From assembly GCF_017161405.1 (NCBI RefSeq), contig NZ_CP071051.1, positions 2,877,849 to 2,941,848 of the forward strand: DNA of 64,000 nucleotides, written 5' to 3'. Positions 1 through 8,405 of the stretch are shown in pieces. The position numbers and the translations under genes are program-made. Below the pieces are notes generated by a model, which had not been told where the DNA came from, did not search any database, and worked only from the letters and a program-made list of their open reading frames with translations. Positions within the stretch are counted from its first letter, which is position 1. Every line of letters begins with the position of its first letter. The stretch comes from Leucobacter sp. CX169 (lineage in GTDB: Bacteria; Actinomycetota; Actinomycetes; Actinomycetales; Microbacteriaceae).

Positions 1-1976
1 TCGGCCTCACCCGAGCGATCGGCGGCTCGGTCGCGGCGCTTCGTCTCGCGCTCGTCGCTGCGTGCCCACTGCACCGCCACGATGAGCGCGAGCGCAAAGG
101 TCGGCAGCTCGCCGATGCCCCAGGCGATGCCGCCGCCGGCGGACTGATCCTCGAGCGGGGTCGCCCCCCAGGTGCGGCCCATCGCGCCGTACCAATCGGC
201 GAGCAACAGCCCGGTCGAGCCCATGATCATGACGCCAAAGAAGGCGTGGAAGCCCATCGAGGCGAACAGCGTGACCAGGCGCAACGCGTATGGGAAGCGG
301 TAGGGCACCGGGTCGACGCCGATCATCGACAGGCAGAACAGGTACCCCGAGATGAGGAAGTGCACGATCATCCACTGGTGCCCCAGGTGTTCTTCCATCG
401 ACCAGCGGAAGAGGCCAGAGAAGTAGAACACCCAGAGCGAACCGACGAAGATGACCGAAGCCACGAGCGGGTGCGTGATGAACTTCGAGTACGGGGTCTG
501 CACCATCCACATGACCCACTCGCGGGCACCCCAGGAGCCGTCCTGGCGCTTCTTCGTCGCGCGCAACAAAAGGGTGATCGGGGCGCCGAGCACGAGCAGC
601 AGCGGGATCATCATCATGAGCAGCATGTGCATGAGCATGTGCATGCTGAAGAGCACCTGCTCGTAGGCGTTCAGGGCACCGTTGGTCGCGTAGAACAGGC
701 CGACCATGCCGGCCACCCAGAGGATCGTGCGACCGATGGGCCATTTGTCCCCGCGGCGGTGCAGCCGAATCACGCCAGCCAGGTAGAGGCCAACGGCGAA
801 AACGCACACGAGCGTCCACGCGAGATCGAACTTCCAGACCGTGAGGAAGCTCGAAGGCAGCAGCTCGGGCGGCAGCGGGTCCCCCGTAAGCCATTCGGCG
901 GGAGAGACGAGGCCGTTGCTGCCACGCGCCGGTTCGAGCGCGACCGGCGTCTCGCTGCGTCCGAGCGCGCCCGCGATTCCCGAGGCGATCCCCATGACGG
1001 CGAGCTCGAGCACAACGAACCAGGTGAAAATACGCGCTCCCGCGGCGCCCGGGCGATCGATCCTCCGCAGCAAGAACTGCCGTTGCAGCGCACCGAAGAC
1101 GCCCAGCACGATGAGCGTGCCGGTCTTGATGAGCAGCAGGATCCCGTAGCCGGTGCCGAAGAGCGCTTCGAGGGAGCCGACGCGGATCCAGCCGCTGACC
1201 ACGCCCGAGGCGGCTACCCCGATGAACGCGAACAGGGCGATCGACGAGTAGCGGCTGGCAAGCACGGCGAGGCGGGGGCGGTCGACGAAGCGCGAGACGA
1301 GCACGAGGCTCACGAGGCCGCCGATCCAGGCGCCTGCGCCGACGAGGTGTACCAGCAGCGCGTTCACGGCCTGACTGTGCCCTGAAGCCCCCGCGGCGTG
1401 GCCCTGGGCGGCAAGGGGGAACATGGCGACGCCGGCGGCAATTAGCGGCAGCAGCGCCAACCGCCGGTCACGCACCGCGAAACACAGCACTGAGGTCGCC
1501 GCCGCGACGAGCACGACCTGCAGCCAGAGTCGCCCGAGCTCAATCTCGGTGACGAACTGGGCGAGACCGGCGCCAAACGCCTCGCTCGACGAGAAAGCCA
1601 GGCCCGAGACGTCGACATACGTGACGATGAGCGTCGTCGCGGCCGATACCGTGAGTAGTGCGGCGGCACCGGCGGCGAGGTCGAGCCCGAGCTGCCATTC
1701 GCGCCTCTCGGTCGAGTACGACCAGAGCTGGAAGATCAGGGCACCGAGCAGAATCCCGCCCGAGAGATTCACCAGGGTGCGCGCCAGGGGGCCCGCGAAG
1801 CGGACGAACGCCCCGGGGTCGAGCAGCTGGCGCTCCGCACCGGCTCCGCCGATCTGCAGACCGACGGCGAGCGCCGCGACGCTGAATACGAGGAGGGCCG
1901 CGGGGCCGAGGATCAGCGCGAGGCGCGCGGGACCGGAGGCGGCACCGAACGAGCGGGTGCGAGACGAAGAGGGCAC
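1..1976 (-). CDS. CopD-CtaG fusion: copper resistance D domain plus cytochrome c oxidase assembly domain (partial, C-terminus off the window)
   Basis: About 658 residues are visible and the frame is open to the window edge, so the C-terminus is missing. The first half (to about residue 300) is a run of hydrophobic helices of the CopD type. The second half, from about residue 375, is CtaG-like, with a Met/His-rich helix near residue 440 (HMLMHMLL). Such fusions sit in the membrane and are thought to help deliver copper to the caa3/aa3 oxidase. The GTG start at 1976 is the first in-frame start after a stop at 1988-1986; no strong ribosome site is seen. The next gene upstream on this strand, HU, ends with its own terminator, so this is a separate transcript. 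Family assignment is firm; the exact role is inferred. Confidence 0.85.
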   Translation of the reverse strand, partial: MPSSSRTRSFGAASGPARLALILGPAALLVFSVAALAVGLQIGGAGAERQLLDPGAFVRFAGPLARTLVNLSGGILLGALIFQLWSYSTERREWQLGLDLAAGAAALLTVSAATTLIVTYVDVSGLAFSSSEAFGAGLAQFVTEIELGRLWLQVVLVAAATSVLCFAVRDRRLALLPLIAAGVAMFPLAAQGHAAGASGHSQAVNALLVHLVGAGAWIGGLVSLVLVSRFVDRPRLAVLASRYSSIALFAFIGVAASGVVSGWIRVGSLEALFGTGYGILLLIKTGTLIVLGVFGALQRQFLLRRIDRPGAAGARIFTWFVVLELAVMGIASGIAGALGRSETPVALEPARGSNGLVSPAEWLTGDPLPPELLPSSFLTVWKFDLAWTLVCVFAVGLYLAGVIRLHRRGDKWPIGRTILWVAGMVGLFYATNGALNAYEQVLFSMHMLMHMLLMMMIPLLLVLGAPITLLLRATKKRQDGSWGAREWVMWMVQTPYSKFITHPLVASVIFVGSLWVFYFSGLFRWSMEEHLGHQWMIVHFLISGYLFCLSMIGVDPVPYRFPYALRLVTLFASMGFHAFFGVMIMGSTGLLLADWYGAMGRTWGATPLEDQSAGGGIAWGIGELPTFALALIVAVQWARSDERETKRRDRAADRSGEA

Positions 1977-2042
1977 CCGCCAAGCCTACGCGTTGCCGGT
2001 GGCAGGATCCTGGCCGTCGCCCGTCGTGCGGGAGATGCAGCG

Positions 2043-2074
2043 ATGCCCCCGGAGGCTGAGCCTGCCGGGGGCAT
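2043..2074 (-). terminator. Hairpin terminator after the HU gene
   Basis: A strong stem-loop lies 21 bases past the HU stop: a 10-bp outer stem (ATGCCCCCGG with CCGGGGGCAT) and an inner AGGCT/AGCCT stem, separated by one unpaired base. It lies between HU and the CopD-CtaG gene, both on the minus strand, and probably ends HU transcription. There is no clear U-run. Confidence 0.6.
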
Positions 2075-2094
2075 CACACAAGATGCGGGGTGAG

Positions 2095-2373
2095 CTACTT
2101 GACTGCAGCCTTCAGCTTGCTGCCAACCGAGACCTTGACGCGCTTGCCGGCGGGGATGTTGATGGTGTCGCCGGTCTGGGGGTTGCGGCCCGTACGTGCA
2201 GCGGTGTCCGCCGACTCGAACGCGATCCAGCCGGGGATCGAGACCTTGTCGCCCTTGGCAACGGTCTCGGAAACAGCGGCGAAGAAGCCGTCAACTACGC
2301 TCGCGACAGCGGCCTGGCTCTGACCGGTGTCAGCAGCGATCTTGGCAACGAGCTCAGTCTTGTTCAGTGACAT
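2095..2373 (-). CDS. hup: HU family DNA-binding protein
   Basis: A 92-residue HU protein, the usual length without the basic C-terminal tail found in mycobacterial HupB. The DNA-binding arm signature GRNPQTG is at residues 62-68 and the N-terminal dimerisation helices are intact. HU bends and compacts DNA as a dimer in the nucleoid. The ATG at 2373 follows a GGGAGGA ribosome site. It is a stand-alone gene with a terminator after it and a long spacer before it. Confidence 0.95.
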   Translation of the reverse strand: MSLNKTELVAKIAADTGQSQAAVASVVDGFFAAVSETVAKGDKVSIPGWIAFESADTAARTGRNPQTGDTINIPAGKRVKVSVGSKLKAAVK

Positions 2374-2549
2374 GTTCTGTCCTCCCAGGGCACCGGACTC
2401 GAGAGCCGAGCCCCTGATCGTGTTCAGGTATCCCCGTCGCCGGGGTTTCGATCAAGTGATCGCTAAGAATCTACAACACATCGGCGGAAATCCGCGGAAC
2501 TTTGCGGCTGATCTTCTCAGATTCGCGCCGTGGCCCTGCGCTAGCAGCC

Positions 2550-2737
2550 CTGCCCCGATCGGGGCAGCCGCGGCAGAGCGCTCGGATCCTTGGCAGGTTT
2601 CCCCAGATCAGCACTGGGTTCTGTGCGCGCTCCGTGTGGCGACGGCGGGGGGCCGGGGCAGCAAGTGCGCCTGGGAGAAGAATCCCGGAATTCCGGGGTT
2701 TCTCTGCGCGCGAAACCGCACTGTGCGGGTTTCGCCG
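2550..2737. repeat. Palindrome cluster in the 430-base spacer between rpsN and HU
   Basis: The spacer 2374-2803 has no credible gene. It holds a perfect 18-base palindrome CTGCCCCGATCGGGGCAG at 2550-2567, a perfect palindrome CCCGGAATTCCGGG at 2684-2697 followed by a T-run, and a 12-bp inverted repeat with one bulge at about 2711-2737. The rpsN terminator follows at 2753-2792. The first 100 bases or so upstream of HU should hold its promoter. The role of the palindromes is unknown; stacked terminators, a small RNA or protein-binding sites are possible. Confidence 0.6.
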
Positions 2738-2752
2738 GATCCGGAAACGCAA

Positions 2753-2792
2753 AAACGGGCGCGAACCCCGAAGGATTCGCGCCCGTTTTTGA
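2753..2792. terminator. Bidirectional rho-independent terminator after rpsN
   Basis: AAAAACGGGCGCGAA pairs with TTCGCGCCCGTTTTT around a short loop. It lies 12 bases past the rpsN stop, and the T-run on the minus strand makes it a classic intrinsic terminator for rpmB-rpmG-rpsN. Confidence 0.85.
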
Positions 2793-2803
2793 TAGACGAG
2801 AAG

Positions 2804-3109
2804 TTACCAGCTCGACTTGGTGATGCCCGGAAGCTCACCGCGGTGGGCCATGTCGCGGAAGCGAACACGGCTGACACCGAACTTCGACAGGACACCACGG
2901 GGGCGGCCGTCGATGACGTCGCGGCTGCGCACGCGCACCGGCGAAGCGTTGCGGGGCAGCTTCTGGAGGCCCACGCGTGCAGCCTCGCGGCTCTCGTCGG
3001 TCCCGTTGGGATCGATGAGCGCCTTCTTCAGCTCGGCGCGCTTCTCTGCGTAGCGCGCGACGATGACCTGACGCTGCTTGTTCTTCGCAATCATGCTCTT
3101 CTTAGCCAT
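2804..3109 (-). CDS. rpsN: 30S ribosomal protein S14, zinc-independent long form
   Basis: A 101-residue S14. The zinc-binding short form is about 61 residues with two CXXC motifs; this one is the long form with no cysteine, so it needs no zinc. It ends with the conserved GITKSSW. It starts 2 bases after the rpmG stop and is the last gene of rpmB-rpmG-rpsN. In many actinobacteria zinc-free copies of these three proteins form a Zur-controlled reserve set. No Zur-like box of the kind seen at znuA is present upstream here, so these may be the housekeeping copies. Confidence 0.95.
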   Translation of the reverse strand: MAKKSMIAKNKQRQVIVARYAEKRAELKKALIDPNGTDESREAARVGLQKLPRNASPVRVRSRDVIDGRPRGVLSKFGVSRVRFRDMAHRGELPGITKSSW

Positions 3110-3111
3110 GT

Positions 3112-3279
3112 TTAGCGCTCCTCTCGGAATTCGACGTGCTTGCGGACCACCGGGTCGTACTTCTTGAGTACGAGACGGTCGGGGTTGTTGCGGCGGTTCT
3201 TACGGGTCACATACGTGAACCCGGTGCCTGCCGTCGACTTCAGCTTGATGATCGGACGGACGTCCTGCTGCTTCGCCAC
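3112..3279 (-). CDS. rpmG: 50S ribosomal protein L33, zinc-independent
   Basis: A 55-residue L33 starting at a GTG that overlaps the rpmB stop by one base (TAGTG), so translation is probably coupled. It has the L33 core [15 protein letters not shown] and ends KHVEFREER. There is no CXXC pair, so it is the zinc-free type. The stop is followed after 2 bases by the rpsN ATG. Confidence 0.95.
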   Translation of the reverse strand: MAKQQDVRPIIKLKSTAGTGFTYVTRKNRRNNPDRLVLKKYDPVVRKHVEFREER

Positions 3280-3515
3280 TAGATCTTCACCCCGCGCTTC
3301 TGGAGGTCTGCGACCACTGACTCAATGCCACGAACGTCGATCAGCTTGATGGCCTTGACCGAGAGGGTCAGGGTCACCTTGCGGCCGAGCGAAGGCACGA
3401 AGTAGGTCTTCTTCTGGATGTTCGGATCGAACCGACGCTTGGTGCGACGGTGCGAGTGCGAGATGTTGTGTCCGAAGCCGGGAACGGCTCCAGTCACCTG
3501 GCACACTGCTGCCAT
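3279..3515 (-). CDS. rpmB: 50S ribosomal protein L28
   Basis: A 78-residue L28 beginning MAAVCQVTG and containing [14 protein letters not shown]. It has a single cysteine and no CXXC, so it is zinc-free. The ATG at 3515 is preceded by an AGGAGGA-type ribosome site; an in-frame upstream start at 3566 would add 17 residues not found in L28 and is rejected. First gene of rpmB-rpmG-rpsN. Confidence 0.95.
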   Translation of the reverse strand: MAAVCQVTGAVPGFGHNISHSHRRTKRRFDPNIQKKTYFVPSLGRKVTLTLSVKAIKLIDVRGIESVVADLQKRGVKI

Positions 3516-3536
3516 GATGTATTCCTCCTGAGTACC

Positions 3537-3556
3537 GTAACGCGGGACCGCGTTAC
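3537..3556. promoter_or_regulatory. Inverted repeat in the rpmB leader
   Basis: GTAACGCG-GGAC-CGCGTTAC is a perfect 8-bp inverted repeat about 20 bases upstream of the rpmB start, just ahead of the ribosome site on the minus strand. It could be an RNA hairpin in the leader or an operator. It does not resemble the Zur boxes at znuA. Confidence 0.45.
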
Positions 3557-3761
3557 CCAAGATCACTTGTCGGCATGTGTTTCACGAACCGTTCGGGGCC
3601 AAAACCCAGTACGACGCGAGGCTCACATACGATCTGGACGGGGAAATCCGCCCAGCCAAAGATCAAGCTTACGACGCGCCCGGGCAGTCGGTCAAATCAG
3701 GATCGCCGAGGTGCCGCCCCGGTCGGTACCGTCGGGCCCTATTCGGTCGTAGGCTACGAGC

Positions 3762-4529
3762 GTGACTGACATCAAGTTCGTAGCCATCGGCGACAGCTTT
3801 ACCGAGGGCGTGGGCGACGAACTCGCTGATGGATCGGTGCGGGGCTGGGCCGACCTCACGGCGGAGGGCATCGCCCGCGCGACCGGCGCACCCGTGCAGT
3901 ACGCGAATCTCGCCATCCGCGGGCGCCTGATCGCCCCGATCCTGGCGGAGCAGCTGGAGCCGGCCCTCGAGCTCGGCCCCACGCTCGTGTCCTTCAACGG
4001 CGGCGGGAACGACATGCTGCGCCCGGGAACCAATATGGCGAGCATCCTCGCGCAGACCGAGCGGGCGCTGACACGGATCGTGGAGTCGGGCGCCACACCC
4101 ATCCTGCTATTCGGCGCAGACCCCACCGGCGGCCTTCCCGGCGGCTCCCGCTTCCGGGCGAAGGCAGAAGCCCTCGGAGAGGGAACGCAGCGCATCACCG
4201 ACCGGCTCGGTGTCGTGTTGGTGGACAACTGGCATGACCCAGAACTCCCGAAGGCGCAGTACTGGTCGACCGACCGCCTCCACATGGCCCCCGTCGGGCA
4301 TCACCGCGTCGCCGCCAATGTGCTTCGCGCCCTCGGCTACGAGCCCCCTGCGGACTGGACCCTGCTGGCCGATCCGGTCCCGAAACCCGGCACGAGGGAG
4401 CAGCTGCGCTACACCCGTGAGCACATGCTGCCGTGGATCGGGCGACGCCTGACCGGCCGCTCGAGCGGCGACGGTCGCAGCGCGAAGCACCCCGCCTGGG
4501 TCGAGGTCTCTCCCACACGGTCCCGCTAA
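3762..4529 (+). CDS. SGNH/GDSL-type hydrolase
   Basis: A 255-residue cytoplasmic SGNH hydrolase with no signal peptide. Block I is GDSFTEG with nucleophile Ser12, block III is GGGND with Asn83, and block V is DRLH with Asp171 and His174 forming the acid-base pair. Members hydrolyse esters of lipids, sugars or small molecules; the substrate cannot be told from sequence. The GTG start at 3762 gives the family N-terminus directly before the first beta strand. Single gene; the 190 bases after it hold nothing recognisable apart from the start region of the RND gene. Confidence 0.85.
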   Translation: MTDIKFVAIGDSFTEGVGDELADGSVRGWADLTAEGIARATGAPVQYANLAIRGRLIAPILAEQLEPALELGPTLVSFNGGGNDMLRPGTNMASILAQTERALTRIVESGATPILLFGADPTGGLPGGSRFRAKAEALGEGTQRITDRLGVVLVDNWHDPELPKAQYWSTDRLHMAPVGHHRVAANVLRALGYEPPADWTLLADPVPKPGTREQLRYTREHMLPWIGRRLTGRSSGDGRSAKHPAWVEVSPTRSR

Positions 4530-4720
4530 TGCGCGACTCGGCGCTTCGGGGAATCATCCCGTAGGACGACACCGGTCATACCCAGGGCTGATGCCCGGCG
4601 GCGCGGCTCACGCCAGAGTGAGAGGAGTAGTCGTCACCGCCATCGTGCGTCGGTGCGCCGTTTCCGCGCACATCTGCGGTGACCCGGCGCCGAGCGCCGA
4701 AGCATCACCCGAAAGGCCCC

Positions 4721-7700
4721 ATGACCTTCCTCACACGCGCGAGCCTCAAGAATCGCCTCATCGTTGGCCTCTTGACCCTCGCGGTCGCGGCCATGGGCCT
4801 CTTCTCCATGTCGGCGCTCAAGCAAGAGCTGATGCCGTCGATGCAGGTGCCGATGGCATTTGTGTCGGCGCAGTCGCCCGGTCTCGCGCCCGAGGAGATG
4901 GCGCGCACCGTGACGGAGCCGGTCGAGCAGGCGCTACAAGCGGTCCCCGGCATCAAGAGCGTGGTTTCCGACACGTCGAGCGGCTTCGCCTCGATCACCG
5001 TCGAGTGGCCGTTCAGCACGGATGACGAGGACACGCTCCGCGCGATCCGGGCGGCCGCAGATGCACTGAAGCCGACGTTCCCGCGGGGCACCGAACTGAC
5101 CGTCTTCTCGGGCGGCTCCGACGAGATGCCCGCGATGGTGTTGAGCGCTGGCACTAGCGGCGACGAGGCCGTGTTTGCCGACAAGATGGCGCAGACCGTG
5201 GTCCCCGCGCTCCAGGGCGTCGCCGGCGTTCAGAAGGCCGAGCTCGCCGGGCGCGAGGACGAGAAGATCGTCATCGACATTCGTCCGGCCGACGCCGCTC
5301 GCCTGAAGGTCGACCCCAATCTCATCGCCCCGGCACTCGAATCGCACGGCGCAGCCCTCCCCGCCGGCCAGGCGGAGTCGGAAAACGGCGCGCTCTCGAT
5401 CACCGTCGGTTCCGCGCTCACCTCGGTCGAGGAGATCGCCGCTCTGCCCATCACTGCGGGGGACGGCGTGGTGCGCATCTCGGACTTCGCGGACGTGCAC
5501 GTGGAGACGGTCCCCGCGACCTCCATTTCGCGCGTCAATGGCAAGCCCGCGCTGACCCTGCAGATCACTCCCGCCCAGGGCGCGAACGTCGTCGACATCT
5601 CGCACGCCGTGACCGCAGAGCTCGACCGTCTCGCGCCCGAGCTCAAAGCGGAGTTCGTCACGATCTTCGACCAGGCCCCCTACATCGAGCAGTCAATCCA
5701 CGACCTCTCGGTCGAGGGCGGGCTGGGACTCCTCTTCGCGGTTCTCGTCATCCTGGCATTCCTCGGCTCATGGCGCTCCACGCTGATCGCCGCGGTGTCG
5801 ATCCCGCTCTCCCTGCTGATCACCCTGGTGGGACTGTGGTGGAGCGGCAATACCCTCAACATCCTGACCCTCGGCGCGCTGACCATCGCGATCGGCCGCG
5901 TCGTCGACGACTCCATTGTGGTCATCGAGAACATCAGTCGCCGCCGCGGTCCGGGCGAGCTGACCCCCGAGAGCGTCATCGCCTCGGTGCGCCAGGTCGC
6001 CGGCGCCATCACGGCCTCGACGCTCACCACCGTCGCGGTGTTCCTGCCCATCGCCTTCGTCTCGGGCATCGCCGGACAGCTGTTCCGGCCCTTCGCCATC
6101 ACTGTCACGATCGCGCTGCTCGCCTCACTGCTCGTCGCGCTCACGATCGTCCCGGTGCTGGCGTACCTCTTCATGCGAGGTCGCGCGCCGCAGGCTGCGG
6201 CAACGATGCCGGCCGAGCAGGATCCTGCCGGTGACCTGCCGACTGCCGAGCTCGAGGCCGCCGCACCGGCCGCCGTGGCCGAGACGTCCGACCTCGACGA
6301 GATCCACACCCCGCCGGATCGGCTCCAGCGCGCCATCATGCCGGCGCTGAACACGACTCGACGCCACCCGGTCATCACCCTCGTCGCCTCGGGCGTGATC
6401 CTGCTCTGCACGCTCGGACTCAGCGTCCTCATCCCCACCGACTTCCTAGGTTCCTCCGGGAACGAGAGCCTGCAGCTGACCCAGTCGCCGAAGGGCACGA
6501 AGAACGCGGACGACCTCATCAAGGCTGCCGAGCCGGTCGAGAAGGCCCTTGCCAAGGTCGACGGGGTGCGCGACATCATGACGTCGATTCCCCTCGACGT
6601 CAGCGACGCCCCGCCGACCATCTCCTACGACGTCCAGCTGGAGACCGGGGCGAAGGTCGACGAGGTCGATGCCGCGGTCAGCAAGGCGCTCGAACGCCTC
6701 GGGAACGCCGACGACTTCCAGACCCTGACGCAGGACGCGTTTGTCGGCGGCGCGGGCGGCGGCGGCATCTCGCTGCAGATCCGCGGCAACGATCCGGTCG
6801 CGCTGCGCAAGGCCAGCGACCTGCTCGAAGCGAAGCTGTCGGACGCCAAGGGTGTGCAGTCGGTGCGCAGCGAGCTCGCCGGCGAACAGCCGGTCGTGCG
6901 CGTGAAGCTCGACGAGGTGAAGGCCGCAAAGCTCGGCTTCGACCGGGCGATGGTCGCGCGGGCCATCCAGGAGGCCCTCGAAGGACAGACCGTCGGGCAG
7001 CTCATGCTCGACGGACAAGAGCGCACCATCATGGTGCGCACCCCGGGGACCGAGCGCACGGTCGAAAAGCTCGGCGAGATCCTGCTGCCGGTGACCCCGC
7101 AGCAGTCGGCGGAGGCCCAAAAGATCGCCTCGGACGCGCTGCAGGACAAGGCCAAGGCTGAGGCCGAGGCAGCGCGCATCAAGGGGAACAACGAGCTCGC
7201 GAACCAGATGCGTGAGGCCGCCAATCAGCGCGCCGAACTCGTCGGCCAGGTCGGCGAACTGAACGCGCAGTTGGCCGCGCTCAGCGCCGCACCCGTGGTG
7301 CCCGGCCCGCCCCTCACGCCCGACGAGGACGCCATGCAGCGCGCCCAGCTCGAGCGTGCCGAGCAGATTGCCGCGCTGCAAGGCGCCCTCTCGGGGACCC
7401 AGAGCGGGATCGCGGCGATGGACGAGCAGCTCGTGGCGCTGCGGCAGGCGCAGGCCGACTCGGCCACGCAGCTCGCTGAGCAGCAGCGCGCCGAGGCCGA
7501 GCAGGAACAGGCCATGGAGGTCTCGGGTACCGCGCTCCCGCTGTCCGCGATCGCGACGATCGAGGAGGAACTCACCGCCCCGTCCATCACCCGGTCCGGC
7601 GGCGAGCGCCAGGTCGCGCTCACCGTGACCCCGCGCAGGGGACAACTCGACGCCGCGAACGCCGCGGTCGAGCGGGCCATCGCAACGGTGGACCTGCCCG

Positions 7701-8353
7701 CCGGCGTCAGCTTCGAGCTCGGCGGGGTGAGCGCCGAGCAGGACGAGGCGTTCGCCCAGCTGGGCGCGGCAATGCTCGGCGCGATCCTGCTCGTGTTGCT
7801 CGTGATGGTCGCGACGTTCCGCAGCTTCCGCGGGCCGTTCGTCCTCCTCGTCTCGATTCCGTTCGCGGCGACGGGAGCGATCCTGGGCCTGCTCATCACC
7901 GGCACGCCCCTCGGCCTGCCGGCGCTGATTGGCCTGCTCATGCTCATCGGCATCGTGGTCACCAACGCGATCGTGCTCATGGACCTCGTCAACCGGCTGC
8001 GCGCCGACGGAGCCTCGCTCGCCGAGGCGGTCGAGCACGGTACTCGACTGCGGTTGCGGCCCATCCTCATGACCGCTGCGGCGACCATCTTCGCGCTGAT
8101 CCCGATGTCGCTCGGGCTCACCGGCGGCGGCGTCTTCATCTCGAAGCCCCTCGCGATTGTCGTGATCGGCGGGCTCATCTCCTCGACCCTGCTCACGCTG
8201 ATCCTCGTGCCAATTCTCTACACGCTGGTCGAGCGGCGACGCGAGAGGCGCATCGAGCGGCGCGAGATGCGCCGTGCGACGCGTGCCGAACGCCGTGCCG
8301 AGCAGCGCGGCGAGGGCCCCGCGGCCGACATCGAGGCGCTGACCGAGGCGTAG
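4721..8353 (+). CDS. RND superfamily efflux permease (AcrB/HAE1-like)
   Basis: A 1210-residue inner-membrane permease using proton motive force to export hydrophobic compounds. It has the two-fold repeat of an N-terminal helix, a large extracytoplasmic porter domain and a helix bundle. The helix-4 acidic pair lies in GRVVDDSIVVIENI near residue 395. Two insertions stand out: an Ala/Pro/Glu-rich cytoplasmic linker at about 487-537 and a roughly 140-residue Gln/Ala/Glu coiled coil in the second porter domain at about 795-933. The tail (1170-1210) is very basic. The ATG at 4721 follows GAAAGG; a GTG 42 bases upstream is less likely. There is no adaptor or outer-membrane partner nearby, as usual in Gram-positive actinobacteria. 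Confidence 0.9.
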   Translation: MTFLTRASLKNRLIVGLLTLAVAAMGLFSMSALKQELMPSMQVPMAFVSAQSPGLAPEEMARTVTEPVEQALQAVPGIKSVVSDTSSGFASITVEWPFSTDDEDTLRAIRAAADALKPTFPRGTELTVFSGGSDEMPAMVLSAGTSGDEAVFADKMAQTVVPALQGVAGVQKAELAGREDEKIVIDIRPADAARLKVDPNLIAPALESHGAALPAGQAESENGALSITVGSALTSVEEIAALPITAGDGVVRISDFADVHVETVPATSISRVNGKPALTLQITPAQGANVVDISHAVTAELDRLAPELKAEFVTIFDQAPYIEQSIHDLSVEGGLGLLFAVLVILAFLGSWRSTLIAAVSIPLSLLITLVGLWWSGNTLNILTLGALTIAIGRVVDDSIVVIENISRRRGPGELTPESVIASVRQVAGAITASTLTTVAVFLPIAFVSGIAGQLFRPFAITVTIALLASLLVALTIVPVLAYLFMRGRAPQAAATMPAEQDPAGDLPTAELEAAAPAAVAETSDLDEIHTPPDRLQRAIMPALNTTRRHPVITLVASGVILLCTLGLSVLIPTDFLGSSGNESLQLTQSPKGTKNADDLIKAAEPVEKALAKVDGVRDIMTSIPLDVSDAPPTISYDVQLETGAKVDEVDAAVSKALERLGNADDFQTLTQDAFVGGAGGGGISLQIRGNDPVALRKASDLLEAKLSDAKGVQSVRSELAGEQPVVRVKLDEVKAAKLGFDRAMVARAIQEALEGQTVGQLMLDGQERTIMVRTPGTERTVEKLGEILLPVTPQQSAEAQKIASDALQDKAKAEAEAARIKGNNELANQMREAANQRAELVGQVGELNAQLAALSAAPVVPGPPLTPDEDAMQRAQLERAEQIAALQGALSGTQSGIAAMDEQLVALRQAQADSATQLAEQQRAEAEQEQAMEVSGTALPLSAIATIEEELTAPSITRSGGERQVALTVTPRRGQLDAANAAVERAIATVDLPAGVSFELGGVSAEQDEAFAQLGAAMLGAILLVLLVMVATFRSFRGPFVLLVSIPFAATGAILGLLITGTPLGLPALIGLLMLIGIVVTNAIVLMDLVNRLRADGASLAEAVEHGTRLRLRPILMTAAATIFALIPMSLGLTGGGVFISKPLAIVVIGGLISSTLLTLILVPILYTLVERRRERRIERREMRRATRAERRAEQRGEGPAADIEALTEA

Positions 8354-8376
8354 TCCGAGGAAAAACCGAATGCTCG

Positions 8377-8405
8377 CGGCCGGGTGGCGACTCGCTACCC
8401 GGCCG
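8377..8405. terminator. Hairpin at the convergent ends of the RND and lyase genes
   Basis: CGGCCGGGT pairs with ACCCGGCCG, with a further GCGA/TCGC stem inside. It lies 23 bases past the RND stop and overlaps the end of the oppositely oriented lyase gene, so it may stop transcription from both sides. Confidence 0.6.

Noticed and set aside
246..1385. Plus-strand open frame of 379 codons
   Set aside because: Antisense shadow of the CopD-CtaG gene; the product is Arg/Glu/His-rich without any fold signature, as expected from high-GC antisense frames.
3575..3595. Partial parS-like string near GTGTTTCACGAACC
   Set aside because: Only one half of the palindrome is present, so it is not a ParB site.
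6446..8038. Minus-strand open frame of 530 codons inside the RND gene
   Set aside because: Antisense to a clear RND permease with conserved motifs; composition is typical of GC-driven antisense reading.
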